Assembly (NCBI RefSeq): GCF_000953825.1
Contig: NZ_BBUL01000095.1
Coordinates: forward strand, 1-64,000
Source: Cellvibrio sp. OA-2007
Lineage (GTDB): Bacteria > Pseudomonadota > Gammaproteobacteria > Pseudomonadales > Cellvibrionaceae
Reading direction: 5' to 3'
DNA length: 64,000 bases
Shown here in pieces: positions 45,449 through 53,617 of this stretch. The notes below the pieces were generated by a model. That model was not told where the DNA came from and ran no database searches. It saw nothing but the letters and a program-made list of their open reading frames with translations. Each line of letters opens with the position of its first letter. Within the stretch, counting starts at the first letter, position 1. A program made the translations under genes and the position numbers.

Positions 45449-46618
45449 ATGAAATACGACCTAGTCGTCATTGGGGCAGGTATTCAGGGTGCCGGGGTTG
45501 CGCAGGCAGCTGCGGCGGCGGGTTATTCGGTATTAGTCGTTGAGCAAACTGCCCCGGCAGCGGGTACATCGAGTAAGTCCTCCAAATTGATTCATGGCGG
45601 ATTGCGCTATTTGGAGTCTGGCCAGTTTGGCTTGGTGCGTGAAAGTCTGCATGAGCGAGCGCTGTTGTTGAAGCTGGCGCCCGAGCTGGTCAAGCTGCGG
45701 CCTTTGCATATTCCCATTTATGAAGAATCGACTCGCTCGCCGCTGACCATTCGCGCGGGTTTGAGTTTGTATGCCCTGTTGGCCGGTTTAAACAAGGCAT
45801 CGCTGTTTAAGCAATTGCCGCAAGCTGATTGGGCGAGCCTTAAGGGGTTGCGTCAAGATGGGCTGAAAGCTGTATTTCGCTATCAAGAGGCACAGACCGA
45901 TGATGCGGCTTTAACGCGCGCGGTATTGCAGTCGGCCATTGTGTTAGGTGCGGATGTGATGATGCCGGCGCGCTTTGTGGGCGCTGAGCGCAATGGCCAG
46001 TGTTGCAAAGTGGATATTGCCGATGCCAGTGGTACCCAATCGATCAGCTGCCGGGTGTTGGTGAATTGTGCTGGCCCTTGGGCAAATGAGGTGTTGGCGC
46101 GGATTACCCCGGCGATGGCACCACAACCGGTCGAATTAGTGCAGGGCAGTCATGTGTTATTGCCGCCCTTGTTGGATCAGTACTTTTATGTAGAGGCTCC
46201 TAAGGATAAGCGCGCGGTCTTTGTTTTGCCTTGGGAGGGCAAGTTAATGGTGGGCACCACCGAAAAAGTGCACGATGGTGTGCCAGAACAGGCGGGTTGC
46301 TCGCCCGAAGAGCAGGCCTATTTGCTGGCAACTTTGCGCCATTATTTCCCGCAGTTACCGATTCCAAGCGAGGGCATAGAAACCTTTGCCGGTTTACGTG
46401 TATTACCCAAGAGCGACAAAAACGCCTTTGCGCGCCCGCGTGAGGTGATGTTTGCGGTGGATAACGAAGCGCACCCGCGGGTGTTATCCATTATGGGCGG
46501 CAAATTGACCACCTATCGTGCAACCGCAGAAGCAGCCTTGACCCGGTTGATACCATCGTTACCGACCAAAGAGCGGCGTGCAGATACCGAGCTGGTTCGC
46601 ATAATTCCGGTCGATTAA
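45449..46618 (+). CDS. FAD-dependent oxidoreductase, short GlpD-like
   Basis: A 389-residue DAO/GlpD-type flavoprotein. FAD loop VVIGAGIQGAGVAQAAAAAG, then the GlpD signature SSKSSKLIHGGLRYLESGQFG, YQEAQTDDAALTRAVLQSA, NCAGPWANEVL and IMGGKLTTYRATAE. It stops about 110 residues short of E. coli GlpD (501), so the C-terminal helical domain is missing. ATG 45449 begins at the flavin motif; the frame is open further upstream to the kinase stop but without family similarity. It may oxidise the kinase product, e.g. glycerol 3-phosphate to DHAP. Confidence 0.82.
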   Translation: MKYDLVVIGAGIQGAGVAQAAAAAGYSVLVVEQTAPAAGTSSKSSKLIHGGLRYLESGQFGLVRESLHERALLLKLAPELVKLRPLHIPIYEESTRSPLTIRAGLSLYALLAGLNKASLFKQLPQADWASLKGLRQDGLKAVFRYQEAQTDDAALTRAVLQSAIVLGADVMMPARFVGAERNGQCCKVDIADASGTQSISCRVLVNCAGPWANEVLARITPAMAPQPVELVQGSHVLLPPLLDQYFYVEAPKDKRAVFVLPWEGKLMVGTTEKVHDGVPEQAGCSPEEQAYLLATLRHYFPQLPIPSEGIETFAGLRVLPKSDKNAFARPREVMFAVDNEAHPRVLSIMGGKLTTYRATAEAALTRLIPSLPTKERRADTELVRIIPVD

Positions 46619-46741
46619 TACCCGTTGGATTGGTTAGGCGATGAATACGGCGGCGTGCGGGATTTTTTTTGCATATGCCGTTGGTATCGCGCCGCGCTGC
46701 CGCTAAAATGTCGCCGTTTTACATCTTCTACTGTTACCTTC

Positions 46742-46775
46742 AGGCAATTGCCTTTCCTGGCCAGCGGTCTCCGCT
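46742..46775 (+). promoter_or_regulatory. pyrB leader with two small hairpins
   Basis: AGGCAATTGCCT (46742-46753) is a palindrome; AGCGG-TCT-CCGCT (46763-46775) forms a hairpin directly next to the AAGGAA ribosome site. Folding of the second hairpin could limit ribosome access. Confidence 0.35.
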
Positions 46776-46786
46776 AAGGAATTCTT

Positions 46787-47803
46787 GTGATTTTTACCGG
46801 TGCGCACATTCTCTCTATCACGCAATTTGAACGGGCTGATATTCAGCGTATTTTCGACGTGGCCGATGCCATGGAGCCTTATGCCCTGCGCCGCAAGGTC
46901 ACGCGGGTGCTGGAAGGAGCGATTCTGGGCAATATGTTTTTTGAGCCGAGTACCCGCACCCGAGTGAGCTTTGGTTCGGCGTTCAACCTGTTGGGCGGCA
47001 ATGTGCGCGAGACTACCGGATTTGAAAGCTCATCGCTTACCAAGGGCGAGTCGCTGTTTGATACTGCGCGGGTTCTATCGGGTTATAGCGATGTGATTTG
47101 TATGCGTCACCCGCAGTCTGGTTCAGTCGCTGAATTTGCCGAGGGCAGCCGCGTACCTGTGATCAACGGCGGCGATGGTGCCAATGAACACCCCACCCAA
47201 GCGCTGCTCGATTTGTACACCATTCGCAAAGAGTTGCGCTCTAAAAATCGTACGCTCGACGGTTTGCGTATCGCCATGATTGGCGATTTAAAACACGGCC
47301 GTACCGTACATTCGCTGTGCAAATTATTGTGTGTATTTAACAACATCAGTCTGACGCTGGTATCGCCCAAAGAATTGGCTATGCCGGAATACATAGTGGA
47401 AGATTTGCGTAAAGCCGGTCACGCTGTAGTAGTGACGGATGACCTGCACAAGAGCATTGGCAATATCGATATCGCATACTCCACTCGCATTCAAGAAGAG
47501 CGCTTTGCGAGCAAAGACGAAGCCGATTTATATCGCGGCCGCTTCCGCTTAAATCAATCGATTTACACACAATATTGCGAGCCTAATACGGTGATTATGC
47601 ACCCGTTGCCGCGCGATTCCCGCGCCGATGCCAATGAGTTAGATAATGACTTAAATGCAAACCCAAACCTGGCGATTTTCCGCCAAACTGATAACGGTGT
47701 ATTGGTGCGTATGGCCTTGTTTGCCTTGGTGTTGGATGTGGTTGATCAAGTGGATAAGTATGCGCGTGAGGTGCGCTGGTATAACTCATTGCGTTCACAC
47801 TAA
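46787..47803 (+). CDS. pyrB: Aspartate carbamoyltransferase
   Basis: A 338-residue ATCase catalytic subunit: carbamoyl-phosphate motif FFEPSTRTRVSFGSA, the KGES loop in SSSLTKGESLFDTARV, the GGDGANEHPTQALLDLYT motif and the C-terminal HPLPRDSRADANELDND. It carries out the first committed step of pyrimidine synthesis. No pyrI regulatory-chain gene or pyrC' gene is adjacent. It starts with GTG at 46787 after AAGGAA. Confidence 0.94.
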   Translation: MIFTGAHILSITQFERADIQRIFDVADAMEPYALRRKVTRVLEGAILGNMFFEPSTRTRVSFGSAFNLLGGNVRETTGFESSSLTKGESLFDTARVLSGYSDVICMRHPQSGSVAEFAEGSRVPVINGGDGANEHPTQALLDLYTIRKELRSKNRTLDGLRIAMIGDLKHGRTVHSLCKLLCVFNNISLTLVSPKELAMPEYIVEDLRKAGHAVVVTDDLHKSIGNIDIAYSTRIQEERFASKDEADLYRGRFRLNQSIYTQYCEPNTVIMHPLPRDSRADANELDNDLNANPNLAIFRQTDNGVLVRMALFALVLDVVDQVDKYAREVRWYNSLRSH

Positions 47804-47827
47804 TAAAAATTTTCAATTTGGCTCAAT

Positions 47828-47866
47828 AAAAAAATCCGCTGGTGCAGTGCAACAGCGGATTTTTTA
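47828..47866. terminator. Terminator between pyrB and the REC-GGDEF gene
   Basis: AAAATCCGCTG pairs with CAGCGGATTTT at about 47831-47863 around an 11-base loop; flanking A and T tracts let it work in both directions. Confidence 0.88.
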
Positions 47867-47901
47867 TGTACATTTTTTCAGTGGAAATAGGCTGGTCAAA
47901 A

Positions 47902-49185
47902 TTAGTGCAGCACCTGAACAATTTTATTGAGCAATGCCGGGCCGCTGAGGGCTTTATCAAAAAGGAGGTTCATCCCCAATTTTTTAATCAGATTGGTGTT
48001 GTCAGCATTGGCGGATTCGCATACTAGCGCCATGGCAATACTCGCTGTTTTGGGTGTGCGCGCTAGAATTTTGCATAGCTCCGTGCCTGCTTCTGTTCCC
48101 GCTATACCGCCACCTAACAAAATTAAATCCGGGTGTAATTCAACTGCCAGCTCCAAACATTCGCGCTGGGAGTCTGCAACTAACAAATTAAAATGTGCTT
48201 GCAAGTGGCCACTGAAATGGTTGATCAAATCTTGATTAGTGTCGGCGAGCAATAAGGTTTTGTGGGTGGCGACTTCATCTACCCAGCTGCGATTGCGTCC
48301 GGCACGTTTGGCTTTATACAGCGCGCGGTCAGCATTTTTAATCAACTCTTCCAAGTCGTGGCCTGTAGTGCGCAAACAAGTTGCGCCACCAATACTGGCG
48401 GTTACGAAATTAGTGGTGGGTGATACATCGTGGCGCAGTGCTAAATCTTCCAGTGCTTCACTAATCGCTTGCGCAACACGCATAGCACCATTGGCATCTG
48501 TTTCTGGTAGCAGTACTACAAATTCTTCACCGCCATAGCGCCCTAAAATATCGGTACTGCGATGTAGGCAACTCTTGATCGCTTGCGTGACTTTTTTCAA
48601 ACAGGCATCACCCGCCGGGTGCCCGTAGTGATCATTAAATAATTTGAAATGATCCACATCAATCATCAGCGCACTGATCGGCTGTTGGTGGCGTTTTGCC
48701 AGAGCCCATTGTTGCTGCGCTAATTCATTAAAGGTGCGGCGATTATAGATTTGTGTGAGGCTATCGAGTTGGCTGAGCGCTTCGAGTTCGGCATTGAGTT
48801 GATTGAGCTGATCGCGCATTTCCGCGATACGCTCCATTGCGCGAATTTTCGCCTTAATGATCATGAAACTTACCGGCTTGATTAAATAATCATCGCCGCC
48901 CGCTTCTATACCTTCGCGATAATTTTCATCTTCATTTAAACCTGTGACAAAAATAATCGGAATCCAATGGCCGGCGAGCCATTCACGGATTAAACGGGTA
49001 GTTTCAAAACCGTTTAGGCCGGGCATTTCGACATCCATGATAATCATATCAACTGGCGTATTCTCCAGTAGTTGCAATGCCTCTTCACCACTGCGGGCAA
49101 GCAAAGGTTCATGGCCAGCATCAATAATGTAATTGCGCATGGCAAAGCGGAGAGTTGCACTGTCTTCAACTAGAAGAATTTTCAT
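47902..49185 (-). CDS. REC-GGDEF-REC response regulator (diguanylate cyclase)
   Basis: A 427-residue protein. An N-terminal receiver (1-125) has the acidic pair VEDS, phosphoacceptor Asp in IIMDVEMPG and the Lys in LIKPVS. A short coiled coil leads to a GGDEF domain with DVDHFKLFNDHYGHPAGD, active-site GGEEF and the inhibitory RxxD site RSTD five residues before it: an intact, feedback-inhibited cyclase. The last 115 residues look like a second receiver (TLLLADTNQDLINHF..., PDLILLGGG) in which the Asp position is Gly, so it cannot be phosphorylated. ATG 49185 is chosen because the receiver starts there. No partner kinase is adjacent. Confidence 0.9.
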   Translation of the reverse strand: MKILLVEDSATLRFAMRNYIIDAGHEPLLARSGEEALQLLENTPVDMIIMDVEMPGLNGFETTRLIREWLAGHWIPIIFVTGLNEDENYREGIEAGGDDYLIKPVSFMIIKAKIRAMERIAEMRDQLNQLNAELEALSQLDSLTQIYNRRTFNELAQQQWALAKRHQQPISALMIDVDHFKLFNDHYGHPAGDACLKKVTQAIKSCLHRSTDILGRYGGEEFVVLLPETDANGAMRVAQAISEALEDLALRHDVSPTTNFVTASIGGATCLRTTGHDLEELIKNADRALYKAKRAGRNRSWVDEVATHKTLLLADTNQDLINHFSGHLQAHFNLLVADSQRECLELAVELHPDLILLGGGIAGTEAGTELCKILARTPKTASIAMALVCESANADNTNLIKKLGMNLLFDKALSGPALLNKIVQVLH

Positions 49186-49376
49186 AAGGCATGTAAGCGG
49201 CGCTGTATCTATATGACAAGAATGAGTGTAGACGTTTTTATTACTTTTGTAGTTTATGACGCCTCGCACAGTTTATGCAGCCAAACTCGATGAGTCGAAC
49301 ACTGGGTGAGATGAGTGGTGAATTTTTGTCCGGATCGATGCTTGAGTCACATTTCCTTGTGATTCTTGTGCGATTT

Positions 49377-49796
49377 CTATTGTTGATGGTCAATGTATAG
49401 CCATTTCCCCAGTACTTTTTTGAATTCTGAAACTTCATGGTGTTGATGCAACTGTCCCTGCTGTTTGAAAACGGCAACAAACTCCACTATGCCAAATTCA
49501 TCCTCTATGCCACCTTGGTGCGTGCCGAGTATCTGTAAGCCCAGCCACTCGCAACTTTCCGCCCATGCGCGAATATCCGCCTTACTTGAACGCAGCCGCT
49601 GTTCCGGGCTCCAGGTGCCCCAGAGGTAATCAATTGCCAGAAGCGCGTGGGCGGTGTAACGCGAGCGCATCAATTGCTCTGCTGTACTGGCATGGTATTT
49701 ACCCTCAATAAACGGTAGACAACAGTTATTTAATACTTTTGTACTTCCGCATGGGCAGTGCGCATGAGCTTCGTTAAGGGGTGTTTTTGGTGGCAT
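49377..49796 (-). CDS. YchJ-family SEC-C motif protein
   Basis: A 139-residue YchJ-type protein: an N-terminal SEC-C zinc motif (CPCGSTKVLNNCC), then EQLMRSRYTAHALLAIDYLW, EWLGLQIL and the C-terminal KVLGKWLYID. The second SEC-C motif at the C-terminus of E. coli YchJ is absent, as in many shorter members. Function unknown. ATG 49796 is preferred; a longer frame to 49856 adds only basic, unrelated residues. Confidence 0.83.
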   Translation of the reverse strand: MPPKTPLNEAHAHCPCGSTKVLNNCCLPFIEGKYHASTAEQLMRSRYTAHALLAIDYLWGTWSPEQRLRSSKADIRAWAESCEWLGLQILGTHQGGIEDEFGIVEFVAVFKQQGQLHQHHEVSEFKKVLGKWLYIDHQQ

Positions 49797-49947
49797 TTTG
49801 TGGCTCTTTTCGGTATTTTGTGCGGCTATTTTCGCTGGCTTGCGCCAATAAGCCAAGCTCGCGGCACCATTTCAGATCGGCACGCCTGCTTGCAATTTTG
49901 TGCCAGACTTAACGTCTATATTGACCTTCGAGTGATGATCTCCTGCT

Positions 49948-51102
49948 ATGAATGAATTTGATGATATCCGTCCTTACCGCGACGATGAAGTTCGCCCCAC
50001 AATCGAACGCATGTTGGCTGACCCTGAGTTAGCTGATGCGGTAACCCGCTTAAAATTCCCGTCGCTGTATAGCTGGTTAGGTTGGCTGTTAAAACCGCTT
50101 GCGCGCATGAAGCTCACCCAACAATTGGCTGGCATTAACGATGTCAAAGGCTTTCAAAGTGTTGTAGCAAATTATATGGAGGGTATGGTTAATACCCGGG
50201 TGAAATCGCTCAGTGTTTCTGGTTTGGAAAAATTGGATAAACACACGCCGTATTTATTTATCAGTAATCATCGTGATATTGCTATGGATCCAGCATTTGT
50301 GAACTGGGTGTTGTATCACAACGATTGCAATACATTGCGTATCGCAATTGGCGACAATTTGCTAACCAAGCCTTTTGTTTCAGATTTAATGCGCCTTAAT
50401 AAAAGTTTTATCGTCAACCGCTCCGCCAAAGCGCCGCGCGAAAAATTAAAAGCGGCAAAATATTTGTCGAGTTACATCTATCACTCGATTTGCAACGAGC
50501 ACTCCAGCATCTGGATCGCCCAGCGTGAAGGTCGCGCCAAAGATGGCTGCGATAAAACCAACTCCGCGGTGCTGGGCATGATTGCGCTCAACAAACCTAA
50601 AACTGAAACCCTTTCGGATTACCTGCGCAAGTTGCGTATAGTTCCTGTGTCGATTTCTTATGAGCTTGACCCCTGCGATGCAGCTAAAGCGCGCGAGTTG
50701 TATTTACAGCGCACCGAGGGCAGCTATCAAAAAGAAGAACATGAAGATGTTAAAAGTATTGCCTTGGGCATTGGCGGCAACAAAGGCAATGTGCATTTAG
50801 CCTTTGGCGATGTGCTGGATGGCGATTACGCAGATACCGATGAATTAATGGCGGCGCTGGATCATCAAATTCTGGGCAATTATGTATTGCACGCGACCAA
50901 CTGTTTTGCCTACGAAATGCTACATGGCAAAGTGCCGGCAGTGAAGTATGGTGCTGACAATACAACTTATGACCCAACCAAATTGCGCGCCGAAAAAGCA
51001 GAATTTGAGTTGCGTATGAATGCCATTCCCAGCGGTCAGCGTGAAATTGCCCTGGGTATTTATGCCAATGCTGTGGTGAGTAAAATCGCTAATGCTAACT
51101 GA
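49948..51102 (+). CDS. 1-acyl-sn-glycerol-3-phosphate acyltransferase-like protein
   Basis: A 384-residue PlsC-superfamily protein. The catalytic segment reads ISNHRDIAMDPAFVNW, with His and Asp separated by five residues instead of the usual four, a form also recalled from NHRDIVLD-type members. A later block (SSIWIAQREGRAKDG) corresponds to the FPEG-like motif, and IVPVSISYELDP follows. No transmembrane helix is obvious beyond a hydrophobic stretch near residue 45. It probably acylates a lysophospholipid. Its end overlaps dinG by 11 bases. Confidence 0.78.
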   Translation: MNEFDDIRPYRDDEVRPTIERMLADPELADAVTRLKFPSLYSWLGWLLKPLARMKLTQQLAGINDVKGFQSVVANYMEGMVNTRVKSLSVSGLEKLDKHTPYLFISNHRDIAMDPAFVNWVLYHNDCNTLRIAIGDNLLTKPFVSDLMRLNKSFIVNRSAKAPREKLKAAKYLSSYIYHSICNEHSSIWIAQREGRAKDGCDKTNSAVLGMIALNKPKTETLSDYLRKLRIVPVSISYELDPCDAAKARELYLQRTEGSYQKEEHEDVKSIALGIGGNKGNVHLAFGDVLDGDYADTDELMAALDHQILGNYVLHATNCFAYEMLHGKVPAVKYGADNTTYDPTKLRAEKAEFELRMNAIPSGQREIALGIYANAVVSKIANAN

Positions 51103-53230
51103 TGCGCTGAAAAAACAAATTCAAAGTGCGTACAGCCAATTTTTGGATAACAAGGGCTTAACCTCCCGTTACGGCCAAAAATTAATGATTGCCGAAATTG
51201 CCAAAACCCTCGGCAGCATTAGCTTGGATGACGAAAATCACCGTGAAATTGTTGAGCGCGCCGGTGGCCATATCTGTGTAGTAGAGGCAGGTACGGGCAC
51301 CGGTAAAACAATCGCTTATTTATTGCCTGCGATTGTCATGGCAAAAGCCTTGGGCAAAAAACTAGTGGTGTCTACCGCAACCGTGGCGCTGCAAGAACAA
51401 ATTGTTAATAAAGATTTACCCGAGTTGCATCGCAACAGTGGTTTGTCATTTTCGTTCACGCTGGCGAAGGGGCGTGGCCGTTACTTGTGTTTGAGCAAAC
51501 TCGATAATGTGATTGCGGAATACGAAAGCGGCAGCAATCCCACCCGTGCATTGTATGAAGATGAATTGCCTAGTGTATCTGCAGTAGGTATTAAACTTTA
51601 TCAATCCATGATGGATGCCCTGGCGGGAAACAAGTGGAACGGTGAGCGCGATACCTGGCCGCAAGCGCTGGAGCAGAACGAGTGGCAAATAATTACCACC
51701 GACCATCGCCAATGCACCGGGCGGCGCTGCTCGAATGTCTCGGCGTGCAGTTTTTTTAAAGCGCGCGATTCAATGCACTCGGTCGATTGTATCGTCACCA
51801 ATCACGATCTGGTGCTCGCCGATCTCGCTCTCGGTGGCGGTGCAATTTTGCCCGCGCCGGAGGATACAATTTACGTATTTGATGAAGGTCATCATCTACC
51901 GCAAAAAGCGCTTAATCATTTTGCTCATCACAGCCGCATGCTTTCCACCAGCAAATGGTTGGATCAATGCAATAAATCCCTTGGCGCTATGCTGGGTGTG
52001 ATTAGCGGTGCGGGCAATGTGGATCGCTACGGCGAACAACTTCCCGCCGCATTAATTGACTGCAAGCAGCGTTTGGATCAGTTGTATCCCGTGTTTGAAC
52101 AGCTTGCGCAATCCATCGCGTTTGATGATCGCCAATCCCACTATCGCTTTGAAAATGGTGTTATCCCTCCCGATTTAATTATTCCCTGCGTAGAGTTATA
52201 CAAAGGTTTTGATCGCCTGAGCGAACTGCTCAAAAAAATGTGCGACGAACTAAACGAGGCGATGGAAGATGCCCATTGCCCCGTGCCCAAAATTGATTTG
52301 GAAAATCACTATCCAATTCTCGGTGCATGGCAAGCGCGCGCTGATGCCAATCGCGATTTGTGGGCCAGTTTTGCCACGCCTGATAAAACGTCATCGGTGC
52401 CTAAAGCGCGCTGGTTAACGCCAGTTGATAGCAGCGGCAATATGGATTTGGAGGTCTGCTCCAGCCCTATAGTTGCAGCAAAAACCCTTGAATACAGCTT
52501 ATGGGAAAAAGCTTGCGGCGCGGTGATTACTTCCGCTACGTTAACCGCATTGGGTAATTTTCACCGCTTTCAAATGCGTGCAGGCACGCCGAATGATGCG
52601 CACTATCAAGTGGTGCCTAGCCCGTTTAATTTTCAGCAGGCGACACTGGAAATTCCCGCCGCAGCGGTTGAGGCAACCAATGCCGATGTGCATACGCTCG
52701 CTATTATCGATGACTTGCCCAATTTAATTGATCCGGATGCAGGCAGTTTGGTGTTGTTTTCATCGCGCAAACAAATGCTCGATGTGTTTGAGGATATGCC
52801 TGATGACCTGCGCGAAATTATTTTGATTCAGGGTGATAGTTCCAAACAGGAAATGCTGGTTCAACATAAAAAGCGAATCGATGACGGGCACGGCAGTGTG
52901 TTGTTTGGTTTGGCAAGTTTTGCCGAGGGTGTGGATTTGCCTGGCAAGTATTGTACTCACGTAATTATCGCCAAGTTGCCCTTTGCGGTGCCAGATGATC
53001 CGATTGAAGCGGCGCTGTCGGAATGGATTGAAGCGCGCGGTGGTAATGCCTTTATGGAAATAACCGTGCCTGATGCATCGCTTAAATTAATTCAAGCCTG
53101 CGGGCGTTTGTTGCGCACCGAAAGTGATACGGGAAAAATCAGTTTGTTGGATCGCCGGATTATCACCAAGCGTTACGGCAAAGCGATTTTAAATTCGCTG
53201 CCACCGTTTACCCAGATTATTCATAAATAA
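51092..53230 (+). CDS. dinG: DinG-type ATP-dependent DNA helicase
   Basis: A 712-residue XPD-like superfamily-2 helicase: Walker A VEAGTGTGKTIAYLLP, the Fe-S cysteines in GRYLCLSK and HRQCTGRRCSNVSACSFF, the DEAH-type box FDEGHHLP, motif SATL in VITSATLTA and the C-terminal ACGRLLRTESD. DinG unwinds 5'-3', removing D-loops and R-loops. E. coli dinG is LexA-controlled; here the gene is translationally coupled to an acyltransferase gene and no CTGT-N8-ACAG site was noticed in front of the pair. Confidence 0.92.
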   Translation: MLTDALKKQIQSAYSQFLDNKGLTSRYGQKLMIAEIAKTLGSISLDDENHREIVERAGGHICVVEAGTGTGKTIAYLLPAIVMAKALGKKLVVSTATVALQEQIVNKDLPELHRNSGLSFSFTLAKGRGRYLCLSKLDNVIAEYESGSNPTRALYEDELPSVSAVGIKLYQSMMDALAGNKWNGERDTWPQALEQNEWQIITTDHRQCTGRRCSNVSACSFFKARDSMHSVDCIVTNHDLVLADLALGGGAILPAPEDTIYVFDEGHHLPQKALNHFAHHSRMLSTSKWLDQCNKSLGAMLGVISGAGNVDRYGEQLPAALIDCKQRLDQLYPVFEQLAQSIAFDDRQSHYRFENGVIPPDLIIPCVELYKGFDRLSELLKKMCDELNEAMEDAHCPVPKIDLENHYPILGAWQARADANRDLWASFATPDKTSSVPKARWLTPVDSSGNMDLEVCSSPIVAAKTLEYSLWEKACGAVITSATLTALGNFHRFQMRAGTPNDAHYQVVPSPFNFQQATLEIPAAAVEATNADVHTLAIIDDLPNLIDPDAGSLVLFSSRKQMLDVFEDMPDDLREIILIQGDSSKQEMLVQHKKRIDDGHGSVLFGLASFAEGVDLPGKYCTHVIIAKLPFAVPDDPIEAALSEWIEARGGNAFMEITVPDASLKLIQACGRLLRTESDTGKISLLDRRIITKRYGKAILNSLPPFTQIIHK

Positions 53231-53284
53231 TTGTAGGTTGGTGCTGAGCGCAGCGATGCCCAACAACACAAATCACAGAGTCCT

Positions 53285-53611
53285 ATGAGCAACATTTACA
53301 TTTCCGTCGCTGAACTGTTAATCGATGTTGAAAAAGAACTGCGTTATTTGCAGCTCTGGGATGCAGAAATGATTTCGGCAGAGGCGCTGGCAAGTGAACA
53401 GCCGTTTGCAGTGGATACCATGAGCTTTCCGCAATGGCTGCAATTTATATTTTTACCGCGTATGTATTTTATGATCGAGCAGAAAATGCAACTACCGGGC
53501 AATTGCGGTATTGCACCTATGGCAGAGCAATATTTTTCTGTATTGAAATTGCCATCTTCCTCTCTAATAACACATTTACATAAAATAGATGTGCTGTTAA
53601 GTAGCCAGTGA
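53285..53611 (+). CDS. YqcC-family protein
   Basis: A 108-residue protein with the YqcC pattern: LLIDVEKELRYLQLWDAE, MSFPQWLQFIFLPRMYFMIE, LPGNCGIAPMAEQYF. Cytoplasmic, helical; function unknown. In enterics yqcC is next to the pseudouridine synthase gene truC, which is not present here. Converges with the 53618 gene with only six bases between stops. Confidence 0.83.
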   Translation: MSNIYISVAELLIDVEKELRYLQLWDAEMISAEALASEQPFAVDTMSFPQWLQFIFLPRMYFMIEQKMQLPGNCGIAPMAEQYFSVLKLPSSSLITHLHKIDVLLSSQ

Positions 53612-53617
53612 AAGTAA

